Positions 1 through 7,910 of a DNA stretch of 64,000 nucleotides are shown here, piece after piece (within the stretch, counting starts at the first letter, position 1; every line of letters begins with the position of its first letter). A program made the position numbers and the translations under genes. The stretch is from Halobacillus amylolyticus (GTDB taxonomy: Bacteria; Bacillota; Bacilli; Bacillales; Halobacillaceae). The stretch covers positions 496,001 to 560,000 of the forward strand of contig NZ_CP095075.1 of NCBI RefSeq assembly GCF_022921115.1, given 5' to 3'. The notes beneath the pieces were generated by a model, which saw only the letters and a program-made list of their open reading frames with translations, made no database searches and had not been told where the DNA came from.

Positions 1-30
1 CACTATGTGTTTGACACATAGTGGCTTTTT
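1..30 (+). terminator. Rho-independent terminator of an upstream gene
   Basis: A perfect 10-bp stem (1-10 with 14-23, loop ttg) is followed by GC and a T run. It probably ends a plus-strand gene lying left of the window. Confidence 0.75.
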
Positions 31-69
31 GTTGTGGTATGATAAAGTTTACTTCAGAAAGAGGTGTGG

Positions 70-816
70 ATGAACGTGCGCATGATTGCAAGTGCTATTG
101 TAGTTGTTGTATGGTTGTTGGTAAAAATGTTCCGTACAGCTGTTTCTGATAAGATCAGTACACATTCCCTTACAGTTCCCATAGAAAAATCCCATACGAT
201 CTTTTTTATTTCGGACATTCATAACCGCTTGATCAATCAACAAACAATTGCTAACATCAGTGACGAGGTCGATACTGTTATAATAGGCGGGGATTTGGCA
301 GACCGTCGTGTTTCTTCAAGTAGGCTTTCAGCTAATATTAAGCTGTTACATAGTTGGAATGTGCCGATTTATTTTGTTGCTGGGAACAATGATCACGAAT
401 TTAAACCACAGCCTATATTATCGCTTCTCAAACATGAAGGGATTAAAGTTCTTTCAAATCAATGGATAAATCTTAATGGTAAAGGACTCACTCTTAGCGG
501 GATCGACCCTTATTTTAATGAGCCATCTATCCCTGCATGTATTCCTGAAAACAGTGTAAACATATTAGTTATTCACGAGCCATCCCTCTTAAAGGAGTTC
601 TCAGTGGACACATACAATCCATATGATTTAATCTTAACCGGGCATACCCATGGTGGCCAAATCAGGATTTTTGGCCAGGGGCCTTATTCTCGCGGTTTTT
701 GGGGGAAGTACCATAAGGCTGCTTTCTTAAATAGCGAAGGATATGGAACGTCTTTAATTCCCATGAGATTAGGGACGACACCAGAGGTTCATTTGATTAA
801 GCTCTTGCCCTGCTAA
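70..816 (+). CDS. Membrane-anchored metallophosphoesterase (YpbG/YkuE-like)
   Basis: This is a calcineurin-like phosphoesterase of 248 residues. A single N-terminal membrane segment is followed by the metal-site motifs in order: DIHN near residue 50, GGDLAD near 75, GNND near 107, a VIHEP histidine and GHTHGGQ near 195. The family hydrolyses phosphate esters with two metal ions; the substrate here cannot be told. The ATG at 70 is chosen because AGAGG lies 5-6 nt upstream, whereas the in-frame GTG at 64 abuts that site. B. subtilis has ypbG next to ypbH, which matches the neighbour here. The same motifs also occur in YkuE, so the orthology is inferred from synteny. Confidence 0.85.
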   Translation: MNVRMIASAIVVVVWLLVKMFRTAVSDKISTHSLTVPIEKSHTIFFISDIHNRLINQQTIANISDEVDTVIIGGDLADRRVSSSRLSANIKLLHSWNVPIYFVAGNNDHEFKPQPILSLLKHEGIKVLSNQWINLNGKGLTLSGIDPYFNEPSIPACIPENSVNILVIHEPSLLKEFSVDTYNPYDLILTGHTHGGQIRIFGQGPYSRGFWGKYHKAAFLNSEGYGTSLIPMRLGTTPEVHLIKLLPC

Positions 817-946
817 TCTTTGAATAGGTGATTATCTATTGCCCTAGAGCTAAATCATGGATATAATGCTAAAAAAAGTGCCATAATTAAAGCAGGTATC
901 ATAAGATATAGATAAAAGGTATCCATAAACAAGGGGGGGCGATCAC

Positions 947-1531
947 ATGCGAGTAGAAAGAATGTCCAATGAAAAGTTCAAAATATTTTTGACCTTTGAT
1001 GATTTAATGGACAGAGGTTTAACCCGTGATGAATTATGGGAAGACCTTCCAAGAGTACATCGCGTGTTTAGCGATATGATGTACGATGCTGGCATCGAGC
1101 TGGGTGTTGAGCTTAACGGAGTTCTCCTCGTCCAAGTATATTTACTTCAAGCTCAAGGGATGTTAGTGGTCGTTACAAGAGCAGAAAATGAAGATATTGA
1201 GGAAGATGAAGATTATATCGAAATGAAAGTAACATTAGATGAAAGTAACGAAATGATATTTTCCTTTGATGATTTCGAGGATATCATACAAGCAGGATTG
1301 CATTTGTATCGTCTGGGTGTATTTGGTGGGGATGTTTACTCTTATAACACCAATTACTATATGGTGTTGGATGATGAAGTGATCGTTCATCTTGACACGG
1401 AACAAGTGATTGCATTATTGTCTGAATTTGCGTCCGCTTCAGCTGTAACTTCTCACAGGCTAATTGAGTATGGCAAGGTGATTATGAAAAATGATGCCAT
1501 GCAAAATATATATACCTATTTTTCTAATTGA
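947..1531 (+). CDS. mecB: Adaptor protein MecB (YpbH), MecA paralogue
   Basis: This is a 194-residue MecA-family adaptor. MecA and YpbH bind the AAA+ ATPase ClpC and deliver substrates to ClpCP. The N-terminal segment (residues 1-60, with FDDLMDRGLTRDELWEDLP) resembles the substrate-binding end, an acidic linker (EDIEEDEDY) lies near residues 85-95, and the C-terminal part is the ClpC-binding domain. Its length matches B. subtilis YpbH, and that gene lies next to ypbG and gudB there as here. The start is supported by an AAGGGGGGG ribosome site. Which substrate it handles cannot be read from the sequence. Confidence 0.85.
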   Translation: MRVERMSNEKFKIFLTFDDLMDRGLTRDELWEDLPRVHRVFSDMMYDAGIELGVELNGVLLVQVYLLQAQGMLVVVTRAENEDIEEDEDYIEMKVTLDESNEMIFSFDDFEDIIQAGLHLYRLGVFGGDVYSYNTNYYMVLDDEVIVHLDTEQVIALLSEFASASAVTSHRLIEYGKVIMKNDAMQNIYTYFSN

Positions 1532-1544
1532 TCTGGTTTAATAC

Positions 1545-1580
1545 GAACGAATGCTATTCATGGCTTCGTTCTTTTTATTT
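1545..1580 (+). terminator. Terminator after mecB
   Basis: Stem GAACGAA (1545-1551) pairs with TTCGTTC (1565-1571), followed by TTTTTATTTG. The loop is 13 nt, so the structure is moderate. Confidence 0.6.
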
Positions 1581-1672
1581 GATTTTAAATAGAAGCAGAC
1601 AAGTGAACATGTTAAGATATTAAAGGAATAGTTGATGATTATAGTCATTTTTCAGAAATGGAGTGTACATGA

Positions 1673-2611
1673 ATGAAGATTGCGGTTCTATATGGTGGTA
1701 CATCAGGAGAACGTGAGGTGTCACTTTCTACGGGGAAAGGGATTATTCAAGCATTAAAAAATAAAGGTCATGATGTCGTTGATATAGACTTCACACCAGA
1801 AAAGCTTGATGAGATTTTATCATTAAAGGTGGATCTTGTTTTCCTTGGATTACACGGAAAACATGGGGAAGATGGCAAAGTACAAGGATTACTGGATATG
1901 CTTGAGATTCCTTATGTGGGTTCTGGAGTCCTAGCTTCGGCATTGGCTATGGATAAAGCGAAATCAAAACAAATATTTGCAAACAATGGTATTTTAACAG
2001 CTAAGAGTAAAACCTATCATAGAACTCATCATAACGATCACGAGGAAATCGCCTCAGATATACGTTCTTCTTTTACACTTCCTTTTGTCATTAAACCGAA
2101 CCAAGAAGGGTCAACACTTGGTTTGACAATTGTAAAAGAGGATAAACAAATAGTGCCAGCAATCCAAATGGCTTTAAATTCTGATTCAGTCATTTTAGTT
2201 GAAGACTATGTTGGTGGAAGAGAGGTAACTGTTCCTGTTGTAGGAAGTCAGGGAGATGAAAGGGCGCTTCCTGTCATTGAAATCATTCCTAAAAATGATT
2301 ACTATGATTTTGACTCCAAATATCAACCGGGTGGAAGTGAGCATATTGTACCAGCTGAAATTGGGAAGGCCTTAACAGAAAAACTGAGTGCTGAAGCTGT
2401 GCAAGCACATCGATTGTTAGGCTGTGATGTGTACTCCCGCGTTGATTTCATTATAAACGACAAGCAAGAGACGATCATTCTTGAAGTAAACACTCTCCCA
2501 GGCATGACACCTACGAGTCTATTTCCTGATTCAGCCCAGGTGATTGGCTGGAGTTATGATGATCTAATTGAACAGTTCGTTATGCTTTCTTTTGAAAATA
2601 AAAGAAAATGA
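1673..2611 (+). CDS. ddl: D-alanine--D-alanine ligase
   Basis: Ddl joins two D-alanines with ATP to give the dipeptide that ends the peptidoglycan stem. The 312-residue ATP-grasp protein is of the short form. It has the N-terminal GGTSGEREVSLSTG loop, HGKHGEDGKVQGLL (residues 62-75), the EGSTLGLT ATP-grasp loop near 143-150, and the metal and phosphate motif DFIINDKQETIILEVNTLPG near 250-270. The gene stands alone between mecB and gudB; in B. subtilis ddl is elsewhere, next to murF, so this location differs. The ATG has only a weak upstream GGAG. Whether a second ddl exists in the genome cannot be seen. Confidence 0.93.
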   Translation: MKIAVLYGGTSGEREVSLSTGKGIIQALKNKGHDVVDIDFTPEKLDEILSLKVDLVFLGLHGKHGEDGKVQGLLDMLEIPYVGSGVLASALAMDKAKSKQIFANNGILTAKSKTYHRTHHNDHEEIASDIRSSFTLPFVIKPNQEGSTLGLTIVKEDKQIVPAIQMALNSDSVILVEDYVGGREVTVPVVGSQGDERALPVIEIIPKNDYYDFDSKYQPGGSEHIVPAEIGKALTEKLSAEAVQAHRLLGCDVYSRVDFIINDKQETIILEVNTLPGMTPTSLFPDSAQVIGWSYDDLIEQFVMLSFENKRK

Positions 2612-2665
2612 ATGAAATCGCTTACAAATAGCGGAGAATTCCGCATGATATGACCTTATTTTGCT

Positions 2666-2693
2666 TTGCATAATAGTATCTAACGTGTATACT
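2666..2693 (+). promoter_or_regulatory. Sigma-A-type promoter of gudB
   Basis: TTGCAT (2666-2671) and TATACT (2688-2693) are separated by 16 nt, about 50 nt upstream of the gudB start. An inverted repeat overlaps the spacer and the -10 box (separate entry). Confidence 0.5.
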
Positions 2694-2696
2694 ATT
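2672..2696 (+). promoter_or_regulatory. Inverted repeat over the gudB -10 region (operator candidate)
   Basis: AATAGTAT (2672-2679) and ATACTATT (2689-2696) are a perfect 8-bp inverted repeat with a 9-nt centre. It covers the spacer and most of the -10 element, a typical position for a repressor site. No regulator can be named. Confidence 0.35.
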
Positions 2697-2744
2697 GACT
2701 GAAAGACGACCCGAAGTGAATGGTTTGATATAGGAGGTAAATGC

Positions 2745-4016
2745 ATGGTAGCCGATAATGGTGCAAATGAAACGAACGAACAATTTGATGTATTAAAGTC
2801 TACACAGACGGTAATCAAAAAAGCACTTGATAAACTAGGGTATCCAAATGAAGTTTATGATCTTTTAAAAGAACCTGTTCGCATGATGACGGTAAGAATC
2901 CCCGTGCGAATGGATGATGACTCAATAGAAATTTTCACAGGCTACAGAGCGCAGCACAATGATGCTGTAGGACCGACCAAAGGCGGCGTTCGTTTTCATC
3001 CAAATGTTTCTGAAAAGGAAGTTAAAGCGCTGTCGATTTGGATGAGCTTAAAGGCAGGAATCGTCGATTTGCCATATGGAGGCGGAAAAGGTGGAATTGT
3101 CTGTGATCCGCGCGAGATGTCCTTTAGGGAGCTTGAGGGAATCAGCCGAGGCTATGTTCGAGCAATCAGCCAAATAGTTGGCCCTACAAAAGATATTCCA
3201 GCACCGGACGTATTTACGAATTCTCAAATCATGGCTTGGATGATGGATGAATACAGCCGGATTGACGAATTTAATAACCCTGGTTTTATTACAGGGAAGC
3301 CGATTGTATTAGGTGGTTCACACGGTAGGGAAACAGCTACTGCAAAAGGGGTTACCATCTGTATTGACGAAGCGGCTAAGCAGAAAGGGATTGACATTGA
3401 AGGGGCGCGTGTAGTTGTGCAAGGATTCGGTAATGCCGGCAGTTTTCTTGCTAAATTTATGCACGATAAAGGCGCTAAGGTAATCGGTATTTCTGATGCG
3501 TATGGTGGCCTGCATGATCCCGACGGGCTAGATATTGAATACTTACTTGATCGTCGTGATAGTTTTGGCACGGTGACCAACCTGTTTAAAAACACGATTA
3601 CAAATGAAGAATTACTTGAACTTGATTGTGATATATTAGTTCCTGCAGCCATTGAGAATCAAATTACGGAGAAAAACGCAAACAGTATTAAAGCATCGAT
3701 CATAGTAGAAGCGGCAAATGGGCCAACAACGCTAGAAGCGACACGTATTCTCTCAGACAGGGGGATTCTGCTTGTTCCCGATGTACTAGCTTCAGCAGGC
3801 GGTGTGACTGTTTCGTACTTTGAATGGGTTCAAAATAATCAAGGGTATTATTGGACGGAAGACGAAGTGGAAGAGAAGCTTCATAAAGTTATTGTTAAGG
3901 GCTTTGCAAACGTCTATCGAACAGCTGAGAATCGGAAAGTTGACATGAGACTTGCCGCCTATATGGTTGGTGTTCGCAAAATGGCTGAAGCTTCAAGGTT
4001 TCGCGGATGGATATAA
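2745..4016 (+). CDS. gudB: NAD-specific glutamate dehydrogenase (GudB/RocG)
   Basis: Catabolic glutamate dehydrogenase converts glutamate to 2-oxoglutarate and ammonia. The 423-residue protein has the conserved substrate and catalytic lysines K79 (GPTKGG), K103 (SLKAG) and K115 (GGGKGG), and a nucleotide-binding fold with GFGNAGSF near residue 226. A strong TAGGAGGT site precedes the start. The synteny (mecB side, then ypdA) matches gudB rather than rocG. The segment EKEVKALS (residues 90-97) carries VKA once; the cryptic B. subtilis 168 gudB carries a 9-bp duplication here, so this copy looks like the active form. A promoter and a possible operator lie upstream. Confidence 0.92.
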   Translation: MVADNGANETNEQFDVLKSTQTVIKKALDKLGYPNEVYDLLKEPVRMMTVRIPVRMDDDSIEIFTGYRAQHNDAVGPTKGGVRFHPNVSEKEVKALSIWMSLKAGIVDLPYGGGKGGIVCDPREMSFRELEGISRGYVRAISQIVGPTKDIPAPDVFTNSQIMAWMMDEYSRIDEFNNPGFITGKPIVLGGSHGRETATAKGVTICIDEAAKQKGIDIEGARVVVQGFGNAGSFLAKFMHDKGAKVIGISDAYGGLHDPDGLDIEYLLDRRDSFGTVTNLFKNTITNEELLELDCDILVPAAIENQITEKNANSIKASIIVEAANGPTTLEATRILSDRGILLVPDVLASAGGVTVSYFEWVQNNQGYYWTEDEVEEKLHKVIVKGFANVYRTAENRKVDMRLAAYMVGVRKMAEASRFRGWI

Positions 4017-4032
4017 GTTGATTCCACTTATT

Positions 4033-4070
4033 AAATCTCCTATCATTCATATGGTAGGAGATTTTCGTTT
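4033..4070 (+). terminator. Terminator after gudB
   Basis: Stem AAATCTCCTA (4033-4042) pairs with TAGGAGATTT (4055-4064), followed by a T-rich run. Confidence 0.75.
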
Positions 4071-4097
4071 GTAAGTGAGCAAAGAGGAGTGACAAGA

Positions 4098-5072
4098 GTG
4101 CAACAAGAAAAGGTGATTATCATTGGAGCGGGCCCTTGTGGGATGAGTGCTGCCATTGAGCTTAAAAAGCACGGCATTGATTCATTACTAATTGAAAAGG
4201 GAAGCGTAGTAAATTCAATCTATCATTACCCTACACATCAAACTTTTTTCAGTTCGAGCGAGAAGCTTGAAATCGGCCAGATTCCTTTTATTACGGAGCG
4301 GCAAAAACCGGTACGAAATGAGGCGCTTGCCTATTATCGGGCGGTAGCTGGACGAGAGCAATTAAGAATTCAAGCTTTTGAAAAAGTAGATGCTGTTGAA
4401 AAGCAGGAAAAAGGATATGTGTTAACCACAACGAAGAATACAGGGGAAGAATGCGAATATTTCACAGAATATGTGATTGCAGCCACAGGATATTACGATC
4501 AGCCGAACTACATGAATGTAAAGGGTGAAGAGCTGGACAAGGTTATGCATTACTTTAAAGAAGCACATCCTTATTATGATAAAGAGATTGCGATTATTGG
4601 CGGTAAGAACTCCGCAGCAGATGCTGCTCTTGAATTAGTGAAAGCAGGAGCAAAGGTGACGGTCCTTTATCGAGGAGAAGATTATTCGAAGAGTATTAAA
4701 CCATGGATCCTTCCACAGTTTGAAGCACTAGTTAGAAAAGGAATTGTTCACATGGATTTCTGTGCGAGTGTAAGGGAAATAACACGCCACGAAGTAGTGT
4801 ATGAGTGTAAAGGAGAAGAAATACGAATCAAAAATGACTTCGTTTTTGCAATGACTGGCTATCGCCCCGATCACCACTTCTTAACGGAGATGGGTGTAAC
4901 AATGGATGAAGAGACTGGGCGTCCATCATTTAATGAACAAACGATGGAGACGAATGTGCCTGGTATTTATATTGCCGGCGTAATCGCAGCAGGGTACAAT
5001 AATAATGAAATTTTCATCGAAAATGGTCGTTTTCATGGTGAGCAAATTGCAAAAGATATTTCTCAAAAGTAA
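4098..5072 (+). CDS. ypdA: Bacillithiol disulfide reductase YpdA (Bdr)
   Basis: This flavoprotein reduces bacillithiol disulfide with NADPH and completes the bacilliredoxin cycle. Two dinucleotide folds are visible: an FAD-binding GAGPCGMSAA near residues 9-18 and a second glycine motif in IIGGKNSAADAA near 167-178. The C-terminal GxD-type segment (IYIAGVIAAG) closes the FAD site. Like other YpdA proteins it lacks a CxxC pair next to the second domain. Length is about 324 residues, close to B. subtilis YpdA. GTG at 4098 is chosen because GAGGAG ends 8 nt upstream; GTG 4089 overlaps that site. bshA, which starts bacillithiol synthesis, is in the same window. Confidence 0.88.
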   Translation: MQQEKVIIIGAGPCGMSAAIELKKHGIDSLLIEKGSVVNSIYHYPTHQTFFSSSEKLEIGQIPFITERQKPVRNEALAYYRAVAGREQLRIQAFEKVDAVEKQEKGYVLTTTKNTGEECEYFTEYVIAATGYYDQPNYMNVKGEELDKVMHYFKEAHPYYDKEIAIIGGKNSAADAALELVKAGAKVTVLYRGEDYSKSIKPWILPQFEALVRKGIVHMDFCASVREITRHEVVYECKGEEIRIKNDFVFAMTGYRPDHHFLTEMGVTMDEETGRPSFNEQTMETNVPGIYIAGVIAAGYNNNEIFIENGRFHGEQIAKDISQK

Positions 5073-5112
5073 AAACAGGCTCATGGAGTTGTTCCATGAG
5101 CCTGTTTTATTG
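5073..5112 (+). terminator. Terminator after ypdA
   Basis: A perfect 15-bp stem (5073-5087 with 5093-5107) is followed by TTTATTG. It could also act on the minus strand for the convergent asparaginase gene. Confidence 0.85.
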
Positions 5113-5171
5113 ATTAGCACGAGCGTAGGTGGCCTCAGGTAACCAACTGGTGGATCCATCAAGTTTTCCTG

Positions 5172-6142
5172 TTAGTAACTGAACATCGGTGAGAGCTCAA
5201 TTGGATTACTAGTCATTTCAAGGGCGATCATCAACTTGATACGTGCTTTAGGTCCAGTAAGGCCATTAGCAAAAATGACACCCAGTTCTCTAAGCTGACG
5301 ACCTCCGCCTTCGTAACTATATGTGTCCTGTACAATGCCTTGATAACACCTTGAGACTAATACAATAGGAATACCCGCTTGAATGGTTGTTTTAATCGAT
5401 TGGACGGTCTCTGGGGCAGGTTCCCTTGTCCGAGTGCCTCAATCACTATGCCATCCACCCCGCTATTTCGTACAGCATCAATAAGCATTCCATCCATACC
5501 GGCGTAGGCCTTAATCAAGGAGACGTTCTTACTAATCTGTTGAATGGGGTAGGAATCATGACTTGTTGTTTTATGATGGAAAAAGACATCCCTTTTTGTC
5601 GTAATCCCTATAGGACCATATTGTGGGCTTTGAAAGGTCGCTACATTACTCGTTGATGTTTTAGTAACGTTACGTGCTGTATGGATTTCGTCATTCATAA
5701 CGACCAGCACACCTTTGTCCTGTGCCTCATCACAACTGGCTACACGAATGGCGCTCAATAAATTATATAATCCGTCTGAACCTATTTCATTACTTGACCG
5801 CATGGCCCCTGTTACAATGACCGGTTTTCTTGTTTGTAGAAACAGGTCAAGGAAGAATGCTGTTTCTTCCAAAGTATCTGTCCCATGTGTAATGACTATC
5901 CCGTCGAATAGAGCCTTTGCAAGTTTTTCATGGATGAACCGTCCTAGCTTCAGCATGTGGTCGGGGCGGATGTGTGGTGAGGGAAGGTGAAATAGAAATT
6001 CATCTTCAATTACAGTCGTTCCTGACAAAAAGGAAGAGATTTCTTCCAACGGATGATCTTCGTCCGTATTTACCTCTCCTGTTTGTTTGTTTTCCTTCAT
6101 AGAAATAGTTCCACCTGTATGTATGATCAAAATACGTTTCAT
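5172..6142 (-). pseudogene. ansA: Type I L-asparaginase, frameshifted near the C-terminus
   Basis: L-asparaginase hydrolyses asparagine to aspartate. The frame opens at 6142 with an HTGGTIS motif (first catalytic threonine) and continues through HGTDTLEE (second threonine) and GAMRSSNEIGSDG. At a run of four G on the plus strand (5413-5416) the frame shifts. Uncorrected, the protein ends at 5357 after nonsense residues following GQGNLP. In the adjacent frame the family's C-terminus continues without a stop (PETVQSIKTTIQAG, then DTYSYEGGGRQLRELG and LTGPKARIKLMIAL) to a TAA at 5172. One extra C in the coding run restores about 323 residues, the normal length. It may be a recent mutation, phase variation or a sequencing error. 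ATG 6142 is preferred over GTG 6151 because AGGCAGG lies upstream. Confidence 0.85.
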
Positions 6143-6235
6143 GCCAGTCACCTGCCTATCGTTACATATTCCTTTTCTTTCTTCTTCATGATACGATGAA
6201 TTGAGGTGGAAAGAAAGAGAGAGGGCTGATTAAAT

Positions 6236-6901
6236 ATGGCCATTTTAACAGTGGCGATAGCTCCTGCTATTGCAATTATGACATTCATTTATCTTAGTAA
6301 AAGAATAGAACTTGAGCCCTTACCTTTAATTTTCCGGATGTTTATTTTAGGAGCTCTTCTAGTTTTTCCGCTGATGTTTATTCAATACGCTTTTGAAAGT
6401 GAAGGCTTCTTTCAAACTCCATTATTAAAATCAGTATTTTTAGCTGGATTATTAGAAGAGTTTTTTAAGTGGTTCGTATTTATGTTCATGATTTTTCGAC
6501 ATACATCTTTTGATCATCACTATGATGGAATTATATACGGTGTGGCGATTAGCCTAGGGTTTGCTACCTTAGAGAATATTATCTACTTATTTGCAAACGG
6601 CATCGAATTTGCTTTTTTTCGAGCGATCTTCCCCGTCTCTTCACATGGTCTTTTTGGCGTGTTGATGGGCTTTTACATGGGAAAGGCGAAGTTTTCTTCC
6701 GATCATAGGAAAACCCATATCTTTCTAGCCTTCATGATTCCATTCATGCTGCATAGTTTTTACGGGTATTTCGTCGTTACAAATGAATGGCTATACTATG
6801 TCATTCCATTTATGATCATTTTGTGGATGGTCGGTGTAAGAAAAATTAACGTAGCCAATCGACACCACGAACAACTGATGAAAAAGGTTAGGAATGAATA
6901 G
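6236..6901 (+). CDS. prsW: Intramembrane protease PrsW
   Basis: PrsW makes the first cut in the anti-sigma factor RsiW, which leads to SigW release in the cell-envelope stress response of B. subtilis. The 221-residue protein is largely membrane segments. The family's key residues are present: LLEEFFKW (E74, E75, K78), the third-motif glutamate in TLENIIY (E113) and H173 in FMLHSF. Its length matches B. subtilis PrsW (218). The start has GAGGG about 10 nt upstream. The order ypdA-ansA-prsW-sleB also fits B. subtilis. No rsiW-sigW pair is in this window, so the target is inferred from the family. Confidence 0.9.
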   Translation: MAILTVAIAPAIAIMTFIYLSKRIELEPLPLIFRMFILGALLVFPLMFIQYAFESEGFFQTPLLKSVFLAGLLEEFFKWFVFMFMIFRHTSFDHHYDGIIYGVAISLGFATLENIIYLFANGIEFAFFRAIFPVSSHGLFGVLMGFYMGKAKFSSDHRKTHIFLAFMIPFMLHSFYGYFVVTNEWLYYVIPFMIILWMVGVRKINVANRHHEQLMKKVRNE

Positions 6902-6934
6902 GTCTCCTGCATATAAAAGGGAGGCTTTTTTATT
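6900..6934 (+). terminator. Terminator after prsW
   Basis: AGGTCTCC (6900-6907) pairs with GGAGGCTT (6920-6927), with G-U pairs, followed by a T run. The stem overlaps the stop codon. Confidence 0.65.
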
Positions 6935-7064
6935 TGCCAGTAGATAATGGAATCCTATGATTGAATTGACAACAAATACTATTCTAAGTTTGACATGTAT
7001 AATGTAGCAACTTTGATAAAAACTAACGCTACAAATATATGTAATGGTCAGGGGTGGAAGTAAG

Positions 7065-7898
7065 ATGATTTGGAAAAAAACGGCTATATTTTGCCTGGCG
7101 TTTGTATTATTCATTCAACCTTTTTCAGTGTTGAATGATCCTAAACCAGTTCAAGCTTTCTCGAACCAAGTCATTCAGCATGGGGCTGTTGGTGATGATG
7201 TAATTGAACTGCAATCCCGTCTCCAATATATAGGTTACTATAACGGAGAAATAGATGGGGTTTTTGGATGGGGAACCTACTGGGCTTTACGTAATTTTCA
7301 ATATGAATTTGGCATGAAAGTTGACGGATTGGCTGGTCCCAAAGTGAAAGAGAAGTTGGTTGAAGCTAGTGATTATGACAAAGGATATGTAAAAAAGCAA
7401 ATAAGACAAGGCAATGATTTTACTCATTATGGAGGTACGCCGACAGAGCAACAGACAGAGCAGCAACAACCTCAGCAACAACAGCAACAACAGCAATCTT
7501 CTCCTCCACAGGAACCTACTGCTGTTAATGTACCTGGCGGTTATTCACAAAATGATATCCAGCTCATGGCTAACGCCGTTAACGGAGAAGCACGCGGCGA
7601 ACCGTATATCGGCAAAGTGGCCGTGGCAGCCGTTATTTTAAATCGTGTCGAAAGTGCCTCATTCCCGAACTCGGTTTCTGGAGTTATATTTGAGCCTCGT
7701 GCCTTTACTGCCGTTAGTGATGGTCAAATATGGTTAACTCCGGATGAGTCAGCTAAACGTGCTGTAATTGATGCGATTAACGGGTGGGATCCTTCGGGTC
7801 AAGCTTTGTACTATTTTAATCCCAATACCGCTACATCGGATTGGATTTGGACACGTCCGCAAATTAAAAAAATTGGAAAACATATATTCTGTAAATAG
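7065..7898 (+). CDS. sleB: Spore cortex-lytic enzyme SleB
   Basis: SleB is a lytic transglycosylase that degrades the spore cortex during germination. The protein has about 277 residues: a signal peptide (MIWKKTAIFCLAFVLFIQ), a peptidoglycan-binding domain (about 34-95, GDDVIELQSRLQ and GWGTYW), a glutamine-rich linker (about 127-150) and a C-terminal catalytic domain starting near NDIQLMANAVNGEARGEPY, whose first glutamate fits the catalytic residue of the family. ATG 7065 is preferred over ATG 7044 because GGTGGAAG sits just upstream and it starts a normal signal peptide. ypeB follows at once; in B. subtilis YpeB is needed for SleB to assemble in the spore. Confidence 0.95.
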   Translation: MIWKKTAIFCLAFVLFIQPFSVLNDPKPVQAFSNQVIQHGAVGDDVIELQSRLQYIGYYNGEIDGVFGWGTYWALRNFQYEFGMKVDGLAGPKVKEKLVEASDYDKGYVKKQIRQGNDFTHYGGTPTEQQTEQQQPQQQQQQQQSSPPQEPTAVNVPGGYSQNDIQLMANAVNGEARGEPYIGKVAVAAVILNRVESASFPNSVSGVIFEPRAFTAVSDGQIWLTPDESAKRAVIDAINGWDPSGQALYYFNPNTATSDWIWTRPQIKKIGKHIFCK

Positions 7899-7910
7899 GA
7901 GGTGGGCAAC

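Noticed and set aside
855..926. 23-residue hydrophobic reading frame on the minus strand (starts MDTFYLYLMIP)
   Set aside because: No ribosome site upstream (the region is C-rich on that strand), antisense to the mecB leader and very short; may be chance.
3224..3652. 142-residue minus-strand frame inside gudB
   Set aside because: Antisense shadow of a well-conserved gene.
5111..5171. Possible small element between ypdA and ansA (GGTGGCC, GGTAACC, GGTGGATCC)
   Set aside because: No repeat structure beyond chance and no reading frame.
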